This document shows positions 36,801 to 44,237 of a DNA stretch of 48,944 nt, piece by piece (positions within the stretch are counted from its first letter, which is position 1; each line of letters opens with the position of its first letter). Origin of the DNA: Pseudomonadota bacterium (GTDB taxonomy: Bacteria; Myxococcota_A; UBA9042; GCA-2863065); the NCBI GenBank assembly GCA_005776725.1, contig SXOO01000004.1, positions 1 to 48,944 of the forward strand. Reading direction: 5' to 3'. The notes beneath the pieces are model-generated. The model worked only from the letters and a program-made list of their open reading frames with translations. It was not told where the DNA came from and did not search any database. A program made the position numbers and the translations under genes.

Positions 36801-39163
36801 AACGCGGCCTCGAACAGGTCCAGAGCGACCTCCCACGCCGCTTGACGGGCCGCCTCTCGCGCAGCCGACGTACACAGCCCGACGAGGCGAGCCCGGGTGG
36901 ACGCGGACAAGTGCGGGAGTCCCTTTCGGAGGTGGTCGACGACGTCGAAGACCGAGCCCACAGGCTTCGGGCCGGCGCCGTCGAGCAGCCACTGCCCGCA
37001 TCGCGCATGCAGGGCGGGCAGTTCCTCCGCGGAAACCAGCGTGCGCGCTGCGTGATGGATCCTGTCGTGGACGAACTCCATGGGTACCCAAGCAGACAGG
37101 GGCATCACGACGGAGTCTTCAAGCCCCGTGTCGGCGGGGGGACGCCCGAGGCGGATCTGGTCGAACGAGGCGTCGAGCGGCCGGATCAGGCCGGCCGTGC
37201 GCGCCGGGACCAGGGCTCGAACGATCTCCGCGAGGGCGCGATCATGTACGCCCGACACCACGCGCGCGCTGAACCGGCCGCCGAGGGTGGCTGCGGTGCT
37301 GAGAACCGCGCCAGTCTCCGCGGGCAGCCCCCGCAGAGTCCCGAAGAGCAGCTCGACCACGTTGGCCGTTGCGTCCATGGCGGAGATCTCGTCGATCGAC
37401 CAGGTCCAGCGCTGCTCGGCGCCGTCGAACTTGAGGAAACCCCGGGTGGCCACCGAGTTGATGAACTCGCGCAAGAAGAGCGGGTTGCCGTGGGTCTTCC
37501 TTCGGACCTCTTCCGCTAGCTCCCGCACCTCGTCAGCCGCCGCCGACAGCGCCACTGCAAAGTAGCTCTGCACGTCGCCGGTGCTGAGCTCGCGAATTTC
37601 GAGCATCTCTAACTGCGACTCGGCCATCCACCTTGCGAGCACCCCGACCGCAGGCACCTCGTCGGACCGGAGCCCCAGCACGAGCTGCAACCCGAGATCG
37701 GGCAGTGCTCCTGAGAGGTGGCGCAGCACGCGGAGGGACGCTGCGTCGAGCCATTGGGCGTCGTCGACCACCAGCAGCGAGGCTAGGCCCGGGCGCGCGA
37801 CGGATCTCACGGCCTCAGCCACGGAGTGCAGGAGCCTTGTCTCGTGCTCCTGGCCCGCGGACACCTCCGCATCCTCGGGGACGCCGAGGATTCGCTCCAC
37901 GCGGCGCCGAGCTCCCGACTCGGACGTCACGCCTTCTCCCGGCCGTCCGGGGTGCCGAACGTCCTCCGCGCCGAGGAGCCCGAGGGGCCCCGTGTCGCCC
38001 GAGTACGGCAGCGCGGAGGCGCCGCCGTCCAGAGCCGGCGCCCTAGGGTCGTCCCCCAGAGTGCCGGAGGACATCAGCGCGCCGAGCGCCTGCCGTAGGA
38101 CGAAGTACGGCTCTCCCGAGCGGACGGCGTCGCACCTTCCACGCCCGATGGCGCCCCCAGAAGCGCTCACCAACGCGATGTGAGCCTCCATGAGGGAGGA
38201 CTTACCCACGCCTGCCGCGCCGGCGACGACCTGGAAGACCGGGACACCCGTCCCCGCGCGAGTCCAGGCGTCTGCAAGCCGCCCGAGCTCGACCTCGCGG
38301 CCAAAGAGCGCGGTAGGCAGCTGAAGCTGCGGGCTGACATCGCGCCCCCCGAGCTGCCGGGGCGCGTCACCGTCGCCCGAGGCGAGGCCCGCGGCGCACC
38401 ACTGGAGATCCGCCAGCACGCCGCGTGCCGAGGCGTACCGGGCGCCGGGGTCCTTGGCCAGTAGCCGCATCACGATGCGGCTGAGCCCCGGCGGGACGAG
38501 GGGGTTCAGCTCGGCAGGCTCGGTAGGCCGGCGGGCGAGGTGCGCGTGGAGCAGCGTCGCGGGGTCGTCCGAGGCGAACGGCGGGCGTCCAGTCAGCAGC
38601 GAATACAAGGTGGCGCCGAGACCGTAGAGATCCGTGCGACGGTCGACCCCGTACGATAGGCGCCCAGTCTGTTCGGGCGCGATGTAGTGGAGGTGGAGTC
38701 GAGAGCCCCAGGGCACGCGGAGCTGGTTGGCGGTGCGCTCGAGGACGAGGGCGCGGTCGAAGCCGATGAGCGTGAGCCTCTGGCTAGCCGCTTCGTAGAA
38801 CACGTTGGCGGGGCGGAGATCCAGGTGGGCCACGCCCGCGTCGTGGAGGTCAACCAGGACGCGGCTGAGCTGCAGCGCGATCTCGAGGACGAGCTGAACG
38901 CCATCCGCCGTAGTCGCCAGTCCGGGACGGAGCGGAGCCCCCGGCGCCGCCTTGAGCTCCAGCGAAGGGCCTAGAGGCGTTCGCACCCGCGCCAACGCGC
39001 GGCGAACGCCCGTGATGGCGAGATCCCGTGTGACCTCGAGCTCCGTATCGAGCGTCACCACATGCTCGCGCGAGACCCCCTTGCGCAGGGACTTGACCAC
39101 GCGCTCGGGCTCAGTTCCCGAGTGAACCACCGTGTGCGTTCCATGGCCGAGGATGCGGGTCAC
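33836..39163 (-). CDS. Pseudokinase-AAA ATPase-GAF-class III adenylate/guanylate cyclase protein
   Basis: A 1775-residue cytoplasmic protein. Residues 1-275 are a Ser/Thr-kinase-like domain: loop ILGHGTHTVVHSG, Lys24, AHLDLRPANV with Asp115 (HRD Arg is Leu; DLK Lys is Arg117), GFD in place of DFG (134-136), and HYIAPEQTGR. The loss of the DFG Asp suggests a pseudokinase. An AAA/STAND ATPase follows with Walker A VAGAAGVGKSS (about 316) and LASLLVVDDAQWLD, then a long helical region (about 700-1300), a GAF domain (about 1330-1480) and a class III cyclase (about 1515-1690). The cyclase has metal Asp in FCDVRGFTSL, GD in DSYVGDSVVALF and GDSVNLASR; the usual base-selecting Lys is Ser. GTG at 39163 is the only usable start before an upstream stop, and it overlaps the stop of a small upstream frame (TAGTG). 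The layout parallels kinase/ATPase/histidine-kinase trifunctional proteins with the kinase output replaced by a cyclase. Confidence 0.85.
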   Translation of the reverse strand: MTRILGHGTHTVVHSGTEPERVVKSLRKGVSREHVVTLDTELEVTRDLAITGVRRALARVRTPLGPSLELKAAPGAPLRPGLATTADGVQLVLEIALQLSRVLVDLHDAGVAHLDLRPANVFYEAASQRLTLIGFDRALVLERTANQLRVPWGSRLHLHYIAPEQTGRLSYGVDRRTDLYGLGATLYSLLTGRPPFASDDPATLLHAHLARRPTEPAELNPLVPPGLSRIVMRLLAKDPGARYASARGVLADLQWCAAGLASGDGDAPRQLGGRDVSPQLQLPTALFGREVELGRLADAWTRAGTGVPVFQVVAGAAGVGKSSLMEAHIALVSASGGAIGRGRCDAVRSGEPYFVLRQALGALMSSGTLGDDPRAPALDGGASALPYSGDTGPLGLLGAEDVRHPGRPGEGVTSESGARRRVERILGVPEDAEVSAGQEHETRLLHSVAEAVRSVARPGLASLLVVDDAQWLDAASLRVLRHLSGALPDLGLQLVLGLRSDEVPAVGVLARWMAESQLEMLEIRELSTGDVQSYFAVALSAAADEVRELAEEVRRKTHGNPLFLREFINSVATRGFLKFDGAEQRWTWSIDEISAMDATANVVELLFGTLRGLPAETGAVLSTAATLGGRFSARVVSGVHDRALAEIVRALVPARTAGLIRPLDASFDQIRLGRPPADTGLEDSVVMPLSAWVPMEFVHDRIHHAARTLVSAEELPALHARCGQWLLDGAGPKPVGSVFDVVDHLRKGLPHLSASTRARLVGLCTSAAREAARQAAWEVALDLFEAALESLQAGETAERGELHAWAAWSGALAANFPAAAKHGRAVFELGAPQDARARAFDSLLMAANAEDRVDEVLRLGREALAPYGIHFPEKPGTRHIILALLRTKLALRGRTPEALVELPEMTDPAIIASMQVIERMVPAAFRMASPLFPLLVFSMVRLSLQHGNMPVSCFGYAAYAITLSGVLGDTAAGFRFGRAALKLVDVLGAESHRPQVLFVLENFLRPWQEPLRESLPGLRTAYEVGPSVGNVFDAMWAGTYHLVVRFLAGDPLPALSAASAAARPHLRKEVGAYALSGLITEVVEVYRRRERDGFTLVGDAFDERAALERYQSLAERTEACVYHTLKVQLAVIMDEPARGLVHLEAAERLGEAILGLPYLPVLTFFGGLLRLRLVGRGADKSLRPVTAALGKLRKWAAACPRNQLHRQLALEAELARVRGRHLHALDLHGQAIEAARSAGFLHEEALLCELASRASHEASRPVQAGLWLREALNAYSEWGAEAKVARLSGAALGAALPGPEAQASVGTLAAVDIAAMTNAIAAIASEIVSDKLVSRLIELLMHNAGATTVTLVLVRDGAPRVVAVGDASGIRALDVPLRGNADLCVRVLERSLELGSAVVVHDAKEDVRLRDDPRTLAGARSMLAFALKHQGQLRGAVYVENREIAGAFNRERLVVLDVLGTHAAAALENARLYGELEAALAAQTAIARAHDRFVPREFLLNFGRQGIQDIVLGDSVQKELTVLFCDVRGFTSLAERLSSSETVQFLNRLLTYLEPHVFENGGFVDSYVGDSVVALFERPAAAIQCALGMLDGLREFNLDAVAQGKAPTLLGIGINTGMLTMATLGGANRVKCTVIGDSVNLASRVEDLTRSYSLPLLVTHHTWDALGSDHGFHGRLVDRVRVRGRVQPVGLYEVLDHEPAMLIEVRISTSDNFEAGRAAYERGDLALAAIYFARCVAVDPTDPIAQLYQARCGAPGGFPTDPSAGRPSKSGVTIR

Positions 39164-39594
39164 TACTCGTCGCTGCCAGTCCCGAAGGTGCCACCCTCTG
39201 AGTGAGGCTTATGACGGCAGCACAGACATGACCCGATACCCACACCGGACCCGATCGGTCGATTGTGCGAGTAGTTCACGGGCTGCAGCACCTCGGCCGC
39301 GATGAATTGCGGGTCTGCGACCAGTTCGCCGATGCGGCGCAGTTGGCTGGCTCCCTCGATGAGGAGTTGCGCGTCGGCGAGGCGCCCGGACGCGGTGATG
39401 AGGTCAGCATTGACGGCGGGCCACCACGGGCTCCCTTGGGGCGTGCGAGCGGGTGGTGGACTCGAGGACGCCCCGCGCCACCAGCCAGCGCAGGAACGCA
39501 CCCCGAAGTGGCGTGGCCATACCCAGCGCCGATAGCGGCGCTCGCGGCGCTCGTAACGATCACGCGCGGTGTCGGAGTACAGGTTGGGGCTCAA
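39163..39594 (-). CDS. Possible small protein of unknown function upstream of the cyclase gene
   Basis: A frame of up to 143 residues with a TTG start. Its TAG overlaps the GTG of the large signalling gene (TAGTG), which is the kind of junction used for translational coupling. Third-position GC is coding-like from about 39440 down to the stop, where the text reads VNADLITASGRLADAQLLIE and EGASQLRRIGELVADPQFIA, an amphipathic helical segment. The N-terminal part is Arg/Trp-rich and may not be translated. I do not recognise it. It could be the tail of an older gene or a short co-expressed partner. Confidence 0.35.
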   Translation of the reverse strand: MSPNLYSDTARDRYERRERRYRRWVWPRHFGVRSCAGWWRGASSSPPPARTPQGSPWWPAVNADLITASGRLADAQLLIEGASQLRRIGELVADPQFIAAEVLQPVNYSHNRPIGSGVGIGSCLCCRHKPHSEGGTFGTGSDE

Positions 39595-40244
39595 ACGAAC
39601 CTCTCGCCACGTGGGCGCTCAAATAGCAGTTGGGGGAAAACGTAACACGAACGGAGAGAGCGGTCGACCCAAGGAAAACCCCAGCCTCGAGCTCCGTTAG
39701 GGGTTCGGTAGCATCCGGCGTGCGCCGTCCCCGCTCGTGGACCTCCCGCCACGCCCGGGTGGCACCTCCAGAGATGACCCACCGGCAGCCAGGCGGGCGG
39801 CGTGTGATCTCCAATTAGACTACGCAGCATATGTCACCTCCGCTTGGCTCCGACTCGAGCCGACGCCTGACGGACTCCCGCCTTAGTTGGAAGCCACCGC
39901 GAGCTGCCGTCGTCGATCATCGCCGGCGGACTCTACAAGGAGCTCGACTCGTTCATGATGACCGTGCCACGAACCCTGCCCGCGGTGCCGGGGCTGCCCC
40001 AGCGCCCCTCCGCGATGGACCCGTCGTCGCTCGCCGGGTTAATGCTGCCGGGCCCGAGCGCGGGTGCCTGTCCGCGAGGTGCTCACGGAGCGCTGAGACC
40101 TCCCAGAGAGCGCGCGGCGAGCTAGCGCTCTGGAGCCGCTCCCAAGCACCAGCCGCGCACGCTTCGGGACCGTCTCGTTGCGCGCGCTAAGCGAGGCCGT
40201 TAGGCTCCGTCCCGTCCGGGAGAGGCCACAGGGGGCGGCGCAGC
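39595..40244. other. Gene-poor stretch upstream of the PKD-like lipoprotein gene
   Basis: This stretch of 650 bases has mixed GC. A-rich tracts at about 39630-39690 contrast with the flanking DNA. It contains the gene fragment at 39871-40125 and the ribosome-binding region of the next gene (G-run near 40230). I find no terminal repeats, no tRNA and no clear promoter boxes. Confidence 0.45.
39871..40125 (+). pseudogene. Unrecognised gene fragment
   Basis: An open frame without a convincing start, running from just after a TGA at 39868 to TAG at 40123. It reads ELPSSIIAGGLYKELDSFM, then MTVPRTLPAVPGLPQRP and MDPSSLAGLMLPGP, with strong coding-like third-position GC over about 60 codons. After about 40060 it loses that character. 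It may be the remnant of a gene cut by rearrangement. No family was recognised. Confidence 0.25.
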
Positions 40245-43200
40245 GTGCTTCGAGGGGTGCTACTGATCGTGGTATTGGCGGCATGCACCGCCGAGAGCTT
40301 GTCTGCTTCCACGGACGCCGGTACCGACGCCGGCACGAACGCCGATCCGGACGCGACCGTCCTCGACTTCGGCTCTCCTCCCCCCGACCTCCCCGAGCCG
40401 CTGGACACACACGAGCGAGACGGCGGCGAAGACGCGGCCTCGCACGATCTCGACGCCCCCTCGGACATCGCCGCGGACGTCCCGGCGGGTCTTCCCCCGG
40501 ACGACGCACCGGGTGAGCTGCCGGCTTCGGATGACACGTGGGTCGACGTGGTACCGCCGGACGCCTGGGTCGACGCGGGGCCGGCGTTCGTCCTGGGCAG
40601 CATGAAGGCGATCCCGGACGCTCCGTGCGCCGGGGCAGCACTCGAGATCACCGTGAACGTCTCGAAGGGCGCTGGCGACGTCGAGCTCACGCTGTCTGAC
40701 GCGAACGGTGACTTCAGCTCGGCGCCCGTCATCGAGGTGCTCACCCTCGGCCCCGGCGAGACTACGGTGACTCGGCCGTTCGAGCCGACCCTCGTTGGCA
40801 CCAGCTTCCGTTTGAGGGCCACCCCTCTCGCGGGCGGCGCGTTCGTCGAGTCGCAGCCGTTCGCGCTCCACCCCTACCCGACCGTGACGCTCGACGACCA
40901 ACGCGGGGTCCGTCTCCTTCCCGGGGAGGGGCACACGGTCACCGCGACGCCGAGCGCACCCGTGAGCTTCGCGTGGGACTTCGGGCCAGACGCTACGGTG
41001 ACTGGCGGCGACACCGCGACACCGACGGTGTCCTGGAGCACACCCGGGTCGAAGCCGGTCTCGGTTCAAGTAGCGGGGCTCGGCGGTTGCCCGGCCAGCG
41101 CGAAGGCCGTGGGGGTGCTCAACGCGCCTTGGGTCCTCGGGTGTGAGATGGAGATCGCGGAGGGCACGCTCAGCGTCTCCGGTGACGCCAGCCTCGTCGG
41201 CCAGAACGCGCAGGCCTGGGTATGTGGCGGCGGGAAGCTGGCAGCCAGCGGCGGCACCCCGATCCTGACGGTGGAACCGGGTGGAGGGGTGGTCATCACA
41301 CCCAGCCCTACGGCCAGCCCTCCCGGCGACGAGGGGGCGCTCACGGTGTACGTCAAGTCGGGTGGCAGCCTCGACTGCGGCGGCGTCCCGACCTATGTGG
41401 TGGCCGAGGCGGGCGCCAGCCTCGTCGCGTGCCCAGCTCCCTTCACCTGCGCCGCTATCACCGTGCACACCGAGCTCACGACCGGCTGCGTCACGCCTGG
41501 AGTCGAGCCCCTCGCGCTGACGGTAGGGGCGCTCCCAGAAGCCCTATGCCCTGAGGGGAGCTTCTTCGTGCCGCTGGCGCAGACCGGGCCTGCGGGCGGA
41601 AAGAACACCTTCGTCATCCAGGTCTCCGACCCGGGTGGCGAGTTCGCGAACCCCAAGACGGTCGGGACGCTCTCGGGGCAGAGCGCCGCCGGCGTGAACG
41701 TGGAGCTGCCGGGGCTGGTCTCGGGAGAGACCTACCGCTTTCGCGCGATCGCGTCGGATCCGCCAACCCTCAGCCCGCCTAGCGCTCCCTTCATGATCCG
41801 GTCACCGCTCCCCGCCACCTTTCACCAGAGCGCGAAGCTGGTCCTCGTGGGCGAGGACATGGTGTTCACCAACTTGACCAACGACGTAGAGTCGTTGGTC
41901 TGGGCCCTGAGCGGGGACGTGCAGCAGTCTTCCGTGTCGGACTCCCAGATCACGGCGAGCTGGCTGTCACCTGGCCTCGAGGACGTGTCCCTCACCGTCA
42001 CCGGCCCTGACGGGTGTACCGATACGCTCACGATGCCCGACACGGTGCGCGTGCTCGGCTGCGACGTGACCCTGCCCGGCGTCACGATCACCGGGGCGGT
42101 GAGCCTGGACGGCCCGTCAGAGGCGACCACGGTGTGTGGAGGGGCTGTTGCCTCGCTCACCGCGCCCACGGCCGACACGGTGCTGGCGCCGGGCGCCTCG
42201 GTGGCCGTGACTGGCGAGGCAGTCGATCAGCTCTTCGTGGTGCCGGCGAACGCCGCGCTCGTGGCCTCGGAGTCTTTCCAAGGGGTGATCCTCACGGAAC
42301 CAGGGGGGATCCTCATGAACGTGGGCGCGGCGAGGATTCTGGAGTGCCCGGGCCTCTCGCTCCACGGCGAGGAGGCCGCCTGTCCCCCCTATGAGGTCGT
42401 GCCGCACGCGCTCACCGTGGAGACGCCACCCAACGTGTGTGATGGCACCACGGTCGAGTTGGGCATGACCCGCGCCGGGCTCTTCGCGATCGACGCCACG
42501 TTCCGCCTCGAGCTCTCGGACGCCAATGGGAGCTTCGCGAACCCGGTGGTTCTGGACACTCTGGACGACAGCGCAGGAGACGCGCCGGACGACCGCTTCA
42601 CGGCGTCATTGTCAGGCCCCACGGGCACCGCCTACCGGGTCCGGGTGGTCTCCGAGGGGCCGGAGGTCATCGGCGTGTCCGAGCCGTTCGCGATCTCGAC
42701 GCCGGCCAACGTCACCTACACGGCCTCGCGGCAGTTCTTGAACCTGGACGAGACCACGGTCTTCACTGCAGTAAACGCGGGGGGCTCGTCGTTGACCTGG
42801 GACTTCGGCCCGGACGCCACCCCAAAGACGGCGACCACGCCGGTCGTTCCCGTGGAGTTCGCGACCGACGGCGTGAAGTTTCCAGTGCTCACTGCCGTCA
42901 CTCCAGAGGGCTGTGCCCGCAGCTACGTCGCGCCGGACGCCACGACCACCACCGAGGTGGTGAGCTGCGAGCCCCCGGTACCCGCGGATGCTTCCGTGAT
43001 CACGAAGACCAGCGGCGCCCCCGGGGACGTGACGCTCGTCTGCCCAGGAGCGAAGGCCACCGCCAGCGGCGGCTTCCGGAAGATCTTCGTGCGGGCGGGT
43101 GGCACCTACCACTTCGGCGGCGGCGGGACGCACCTCATCGTGCTGGAGGGGAACGCGAAGGTGACCGGTGAGCTGAGCGGGGCGCCCTACGTGATGAAGA

Positions 43201-43307
43201 GCAACCAGTCCATCGTGGCGTTCAGCAACCAGAACCTGAGGTTCCTGCTCTGCCCGCCCGGAATCACGCTGGACATGAGCGCCCTCCCGGACGCCTGCCC
43301 CCCGTAA
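40245..43307 (+). CDS. Large lipoprotein with three tandem FN3/PKD-like units
   Basis: A 1020-residue predicted lipoprotein: MLRGVLLIVVLAAC, lipobox Cys14, starting at GTG about ten bases after GGGGG. Residues 20-115 are an Asp/Pro/Ala-rich linker. Three homologous units of about 290 residues follow (roughly 117-415, 425-715, 722-1020). Each opens with a conserved strand set: VELTLSDANGDFSSAPVIEV in unit 1, FVIQVSDPGGEFANPKTVGT in unit 2 and RLELSDANGSFANPVVLDTL in unit 3. A PKD-like part follows (FAWDFGPDATVTG; LVWALSGD; LTWDFGPDATPKT), then a Cys-containing beta segment (VLGCEMEI, CGGGKLAASGG). No enzyme motif is visible. It is probably a surface adhesion or matrix protein. Confidence 0.75.
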   Translation: MLRGVLLIVVLAACTAESLSASTDAGTDAGTNADPDATVLDFGSPPPDLPEPLDTHERDGGEDAASHDLDAPSDIAADVPAGLPPDDAPGELPASDDTWVDVVPPDAWVDAGPAFVLGSMKAIPDAPCAGAALEITVNVSKGAGDVELTLSDANGDFSSAPVIEVLTLGPGETTVTRPFEPTLVGTSFRLRATPLAGGAFVESQPFALHPYPTVTLDDQRGVRLLPGEGHTVTATPSAPVSFAWDFGPDATVTGGDTATPTVSWSTPGSKPVSVQVAGLGGCPASAKAVGVLNAPWVLGCEMEIAEGTLSVSGDASLVGQNAQAWVCGGGKLAASGGTPILTVEPGGGVVITPSPTASPPGDEGALTVYVKSGGSLDCGGVPTYVVAEAGASLVACPAPFTCAAITVHTELTTGCVTPGVEPLALTVGALPEALCPEGSFFVPLAQTGPAGGKNTFVIQVSDPGGEFANPKTVGTLSGQSAAGVNVELPGLVSGETYRFRAIASDPPTLSPPSAPFMIRSPLPATFHQSAKLVLVGEDMVFTNLTNDVESLVWALSGDVQQSSVSDSQITASWLSPGLEDVSLTVTGPDGCTDTLTMPDTVRVLGCDVTLPGVTITGAVSLDGPSEATTVCGGAVASLTAPTADTVLAPGASVAVTGEAVDQLFVVPANAALVASESFQGVILTEPGGILMNVGAARILECPGLSLHGEEAACPPYEVVPHALTVETPPNVCDGTTVELGMTRAGLFAIDATFRLELSDANGSFANPVVLDTLDDSAGDAPDDRFTASLSGPTGTAYRVRVVSEGPEVIGVSEPFAISTPANVTYTASRQFLNLDETTVFTAVNAGGSSLTWDFGPDATPKTATTPVVPVEFATDGVKFPVLTAVTPEGCARSYVAPDATTTTEVVSCEPPVPADASVITKTSGAPGDVTLVCPGAKATASGGFRKIFVRAGGTYHFGGGGTHLIVLEGNAKVTGELSGAPYVMKSNQSIVAFSNQNLRFLLCPPGITLDMSALPDACPP

Positions 43308-43317
43308 ACGCAAGCGC

Positions 43318-44118
43318 TCAGGTGGGCCGAGTGTCCAGCCACGCCTTGGTTCGGGCGTGCTCGGGGCCGCGCTCGGTGCGCTTCGTGCGGTAACACGATC
43401 CGCGAGCGATCAGCTGGGTCTCGTGCCGCTTGCCCGGGAACGCGGCCTTGAGCTCGTTCATCACCGCGTCGGTGTCGAAGAACTTGCACGAGAAGATGTC
43501 GAAGTAGGCCCGCCCGGTCTCTTCCTCGACGTGGAGCGCCACGTGCGACTCGGCGATCATGGTCATGGCCGAGATGATGCGCCGCCCCTCGGGCGTGACC
43601 GACCGAAGCACGTAGGGCCGCATGATCGGCGTCATGTCGATCCGCTGGGGCAGGAGGTCGAACAGGTTGAACAGCCCGTCCATGTCTCCCGGGCCCGAGT
43701 AGCCGTCGATGTTCATGAGAAGGTGAGGCCCGAAGTCCTCCGTGGGACGCACGGAGTCGTCGCCGAAGCGCGCGGGCCGACGAGTGTGCTGAACGCTCAT
43801 GTTGCGCACGGGCAACGCGTTCTGCAGGTAGGCCTGGGCCTCGCGGGTGTCGAAGGCGTGGGGGGCCACGAGGTCGACGAAGTAACACTCCCGGAACGAG
43901 AATGTGTGGAGGGTGAGGTGCCCACCAGCGAGGAACACGAACGCCGAGATCCCGCAGTCGTCCGGCTCTACGCCGTTGTAGTAGGGGAGCAGCATCGGCG
44001 GCATGGCCGGAGTGGCGCCCAGGTGAACGGGCAGCTCTTCCATGAGCTCGTGCACCAGCCGGATGTCGTCGAAGCGCGAGCGGTGACCGCCAAAACCGTC
44101 CATCGTGAAGTGCAGCAT
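43318..44118 (-). CDS. speD: SpeD-family (AdoMet decarboxylase-like) protein with two fused domains
   Basis: 266 residues, starting at ATG 44118 behind a perfect AGGAGG eight bases upstream. The C-terminal half matches prokaryotic S-adenosylmethionine decarboxylase: GPHLLMNIDGYSG (130-142), then IAESHVALHVEEE with the self-cleavage pair Glu190-Ser191 and His192, and YFDIFSCKFFD with Cys211. Cleavage at the Ser would generate a pyruvoyl group. The N-terminal half is a diverged copy of the same fold: ISAFVFLAGGHLTLHTFSF at 57-75 aligns with the cleavage region but has Gly-Gly-His in place of Glu-Ser-His, so it is probably an inactive partner domain. The usual substrate role is polyamine (spermidine) synthesis. 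Diverged SpeD proteins can decarboxylate other amino acids, so the substrate is uncertain. It is divergent from the helicase gene. Confidence 0.8.
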   Translation of the reverse strand: MLHFTMDGFGGHRSRFDDIRLVHELMEELPVHLGATPAMPPMLLPYYNGVEPDDCGISAFVFLAGGHLTLHTFSFRECYFVDLVAPHAFDTREAQAYLQNALPVRNMSVQHTRRPARFGDDSVRPTEDFGPHLLMNIDGYSGPGDMDGLFNLFDLLPQRIDMTPIMRPYVLRSVTPEGRRIISAMTMIAESHVALHVEEETGRAYFDIFSCKFFDTDAVMNELKAAFPGKRHETQLIARGSCYRTKRTERGPEHARTKAWLDTRPT

Positions 44119-44237
44119 TGGAGAACCTCCTGACCGTGCCCCGGGCCGTGGGGGGCGCGGAGAATGCACCTTCCACGCAGCGACGCAACGCGTTTTTCGC
44201 GCCTGGATCACGACGTTTCACGGCAGACTCCGGCGCG
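44119..44237. promoter_or_regulatory. Divergent control region between the SpeD-like gene and the helicase gene
   Basis: These 119 bases must hold the promoters of both divergent genes. Visible elements are the AGGAGG of the SpeD-like gene (44127-44132, minus strand) and a small palindrome, CGCG-TTTTT-CGCG (44189-44201), that could be an operator or half a promoter. On the minus strand TTGCGT about 17 bases before ATTCT is a weak -35/-10 candidate. The helicase ATG at 44238 has no clear ribosome-binding site. Confidence 0.35.
44127..44132 (-). promoter_or_regulatory. Shine-Dalgarno site that fixes the SpeD-like start
   Basis: AGGAGG on the minus strand, eight bases before ATG 44118. It rules out the longer upstream frame, whose extra 31 residues have no resemblance to the family. 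Confidence 0.85.
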
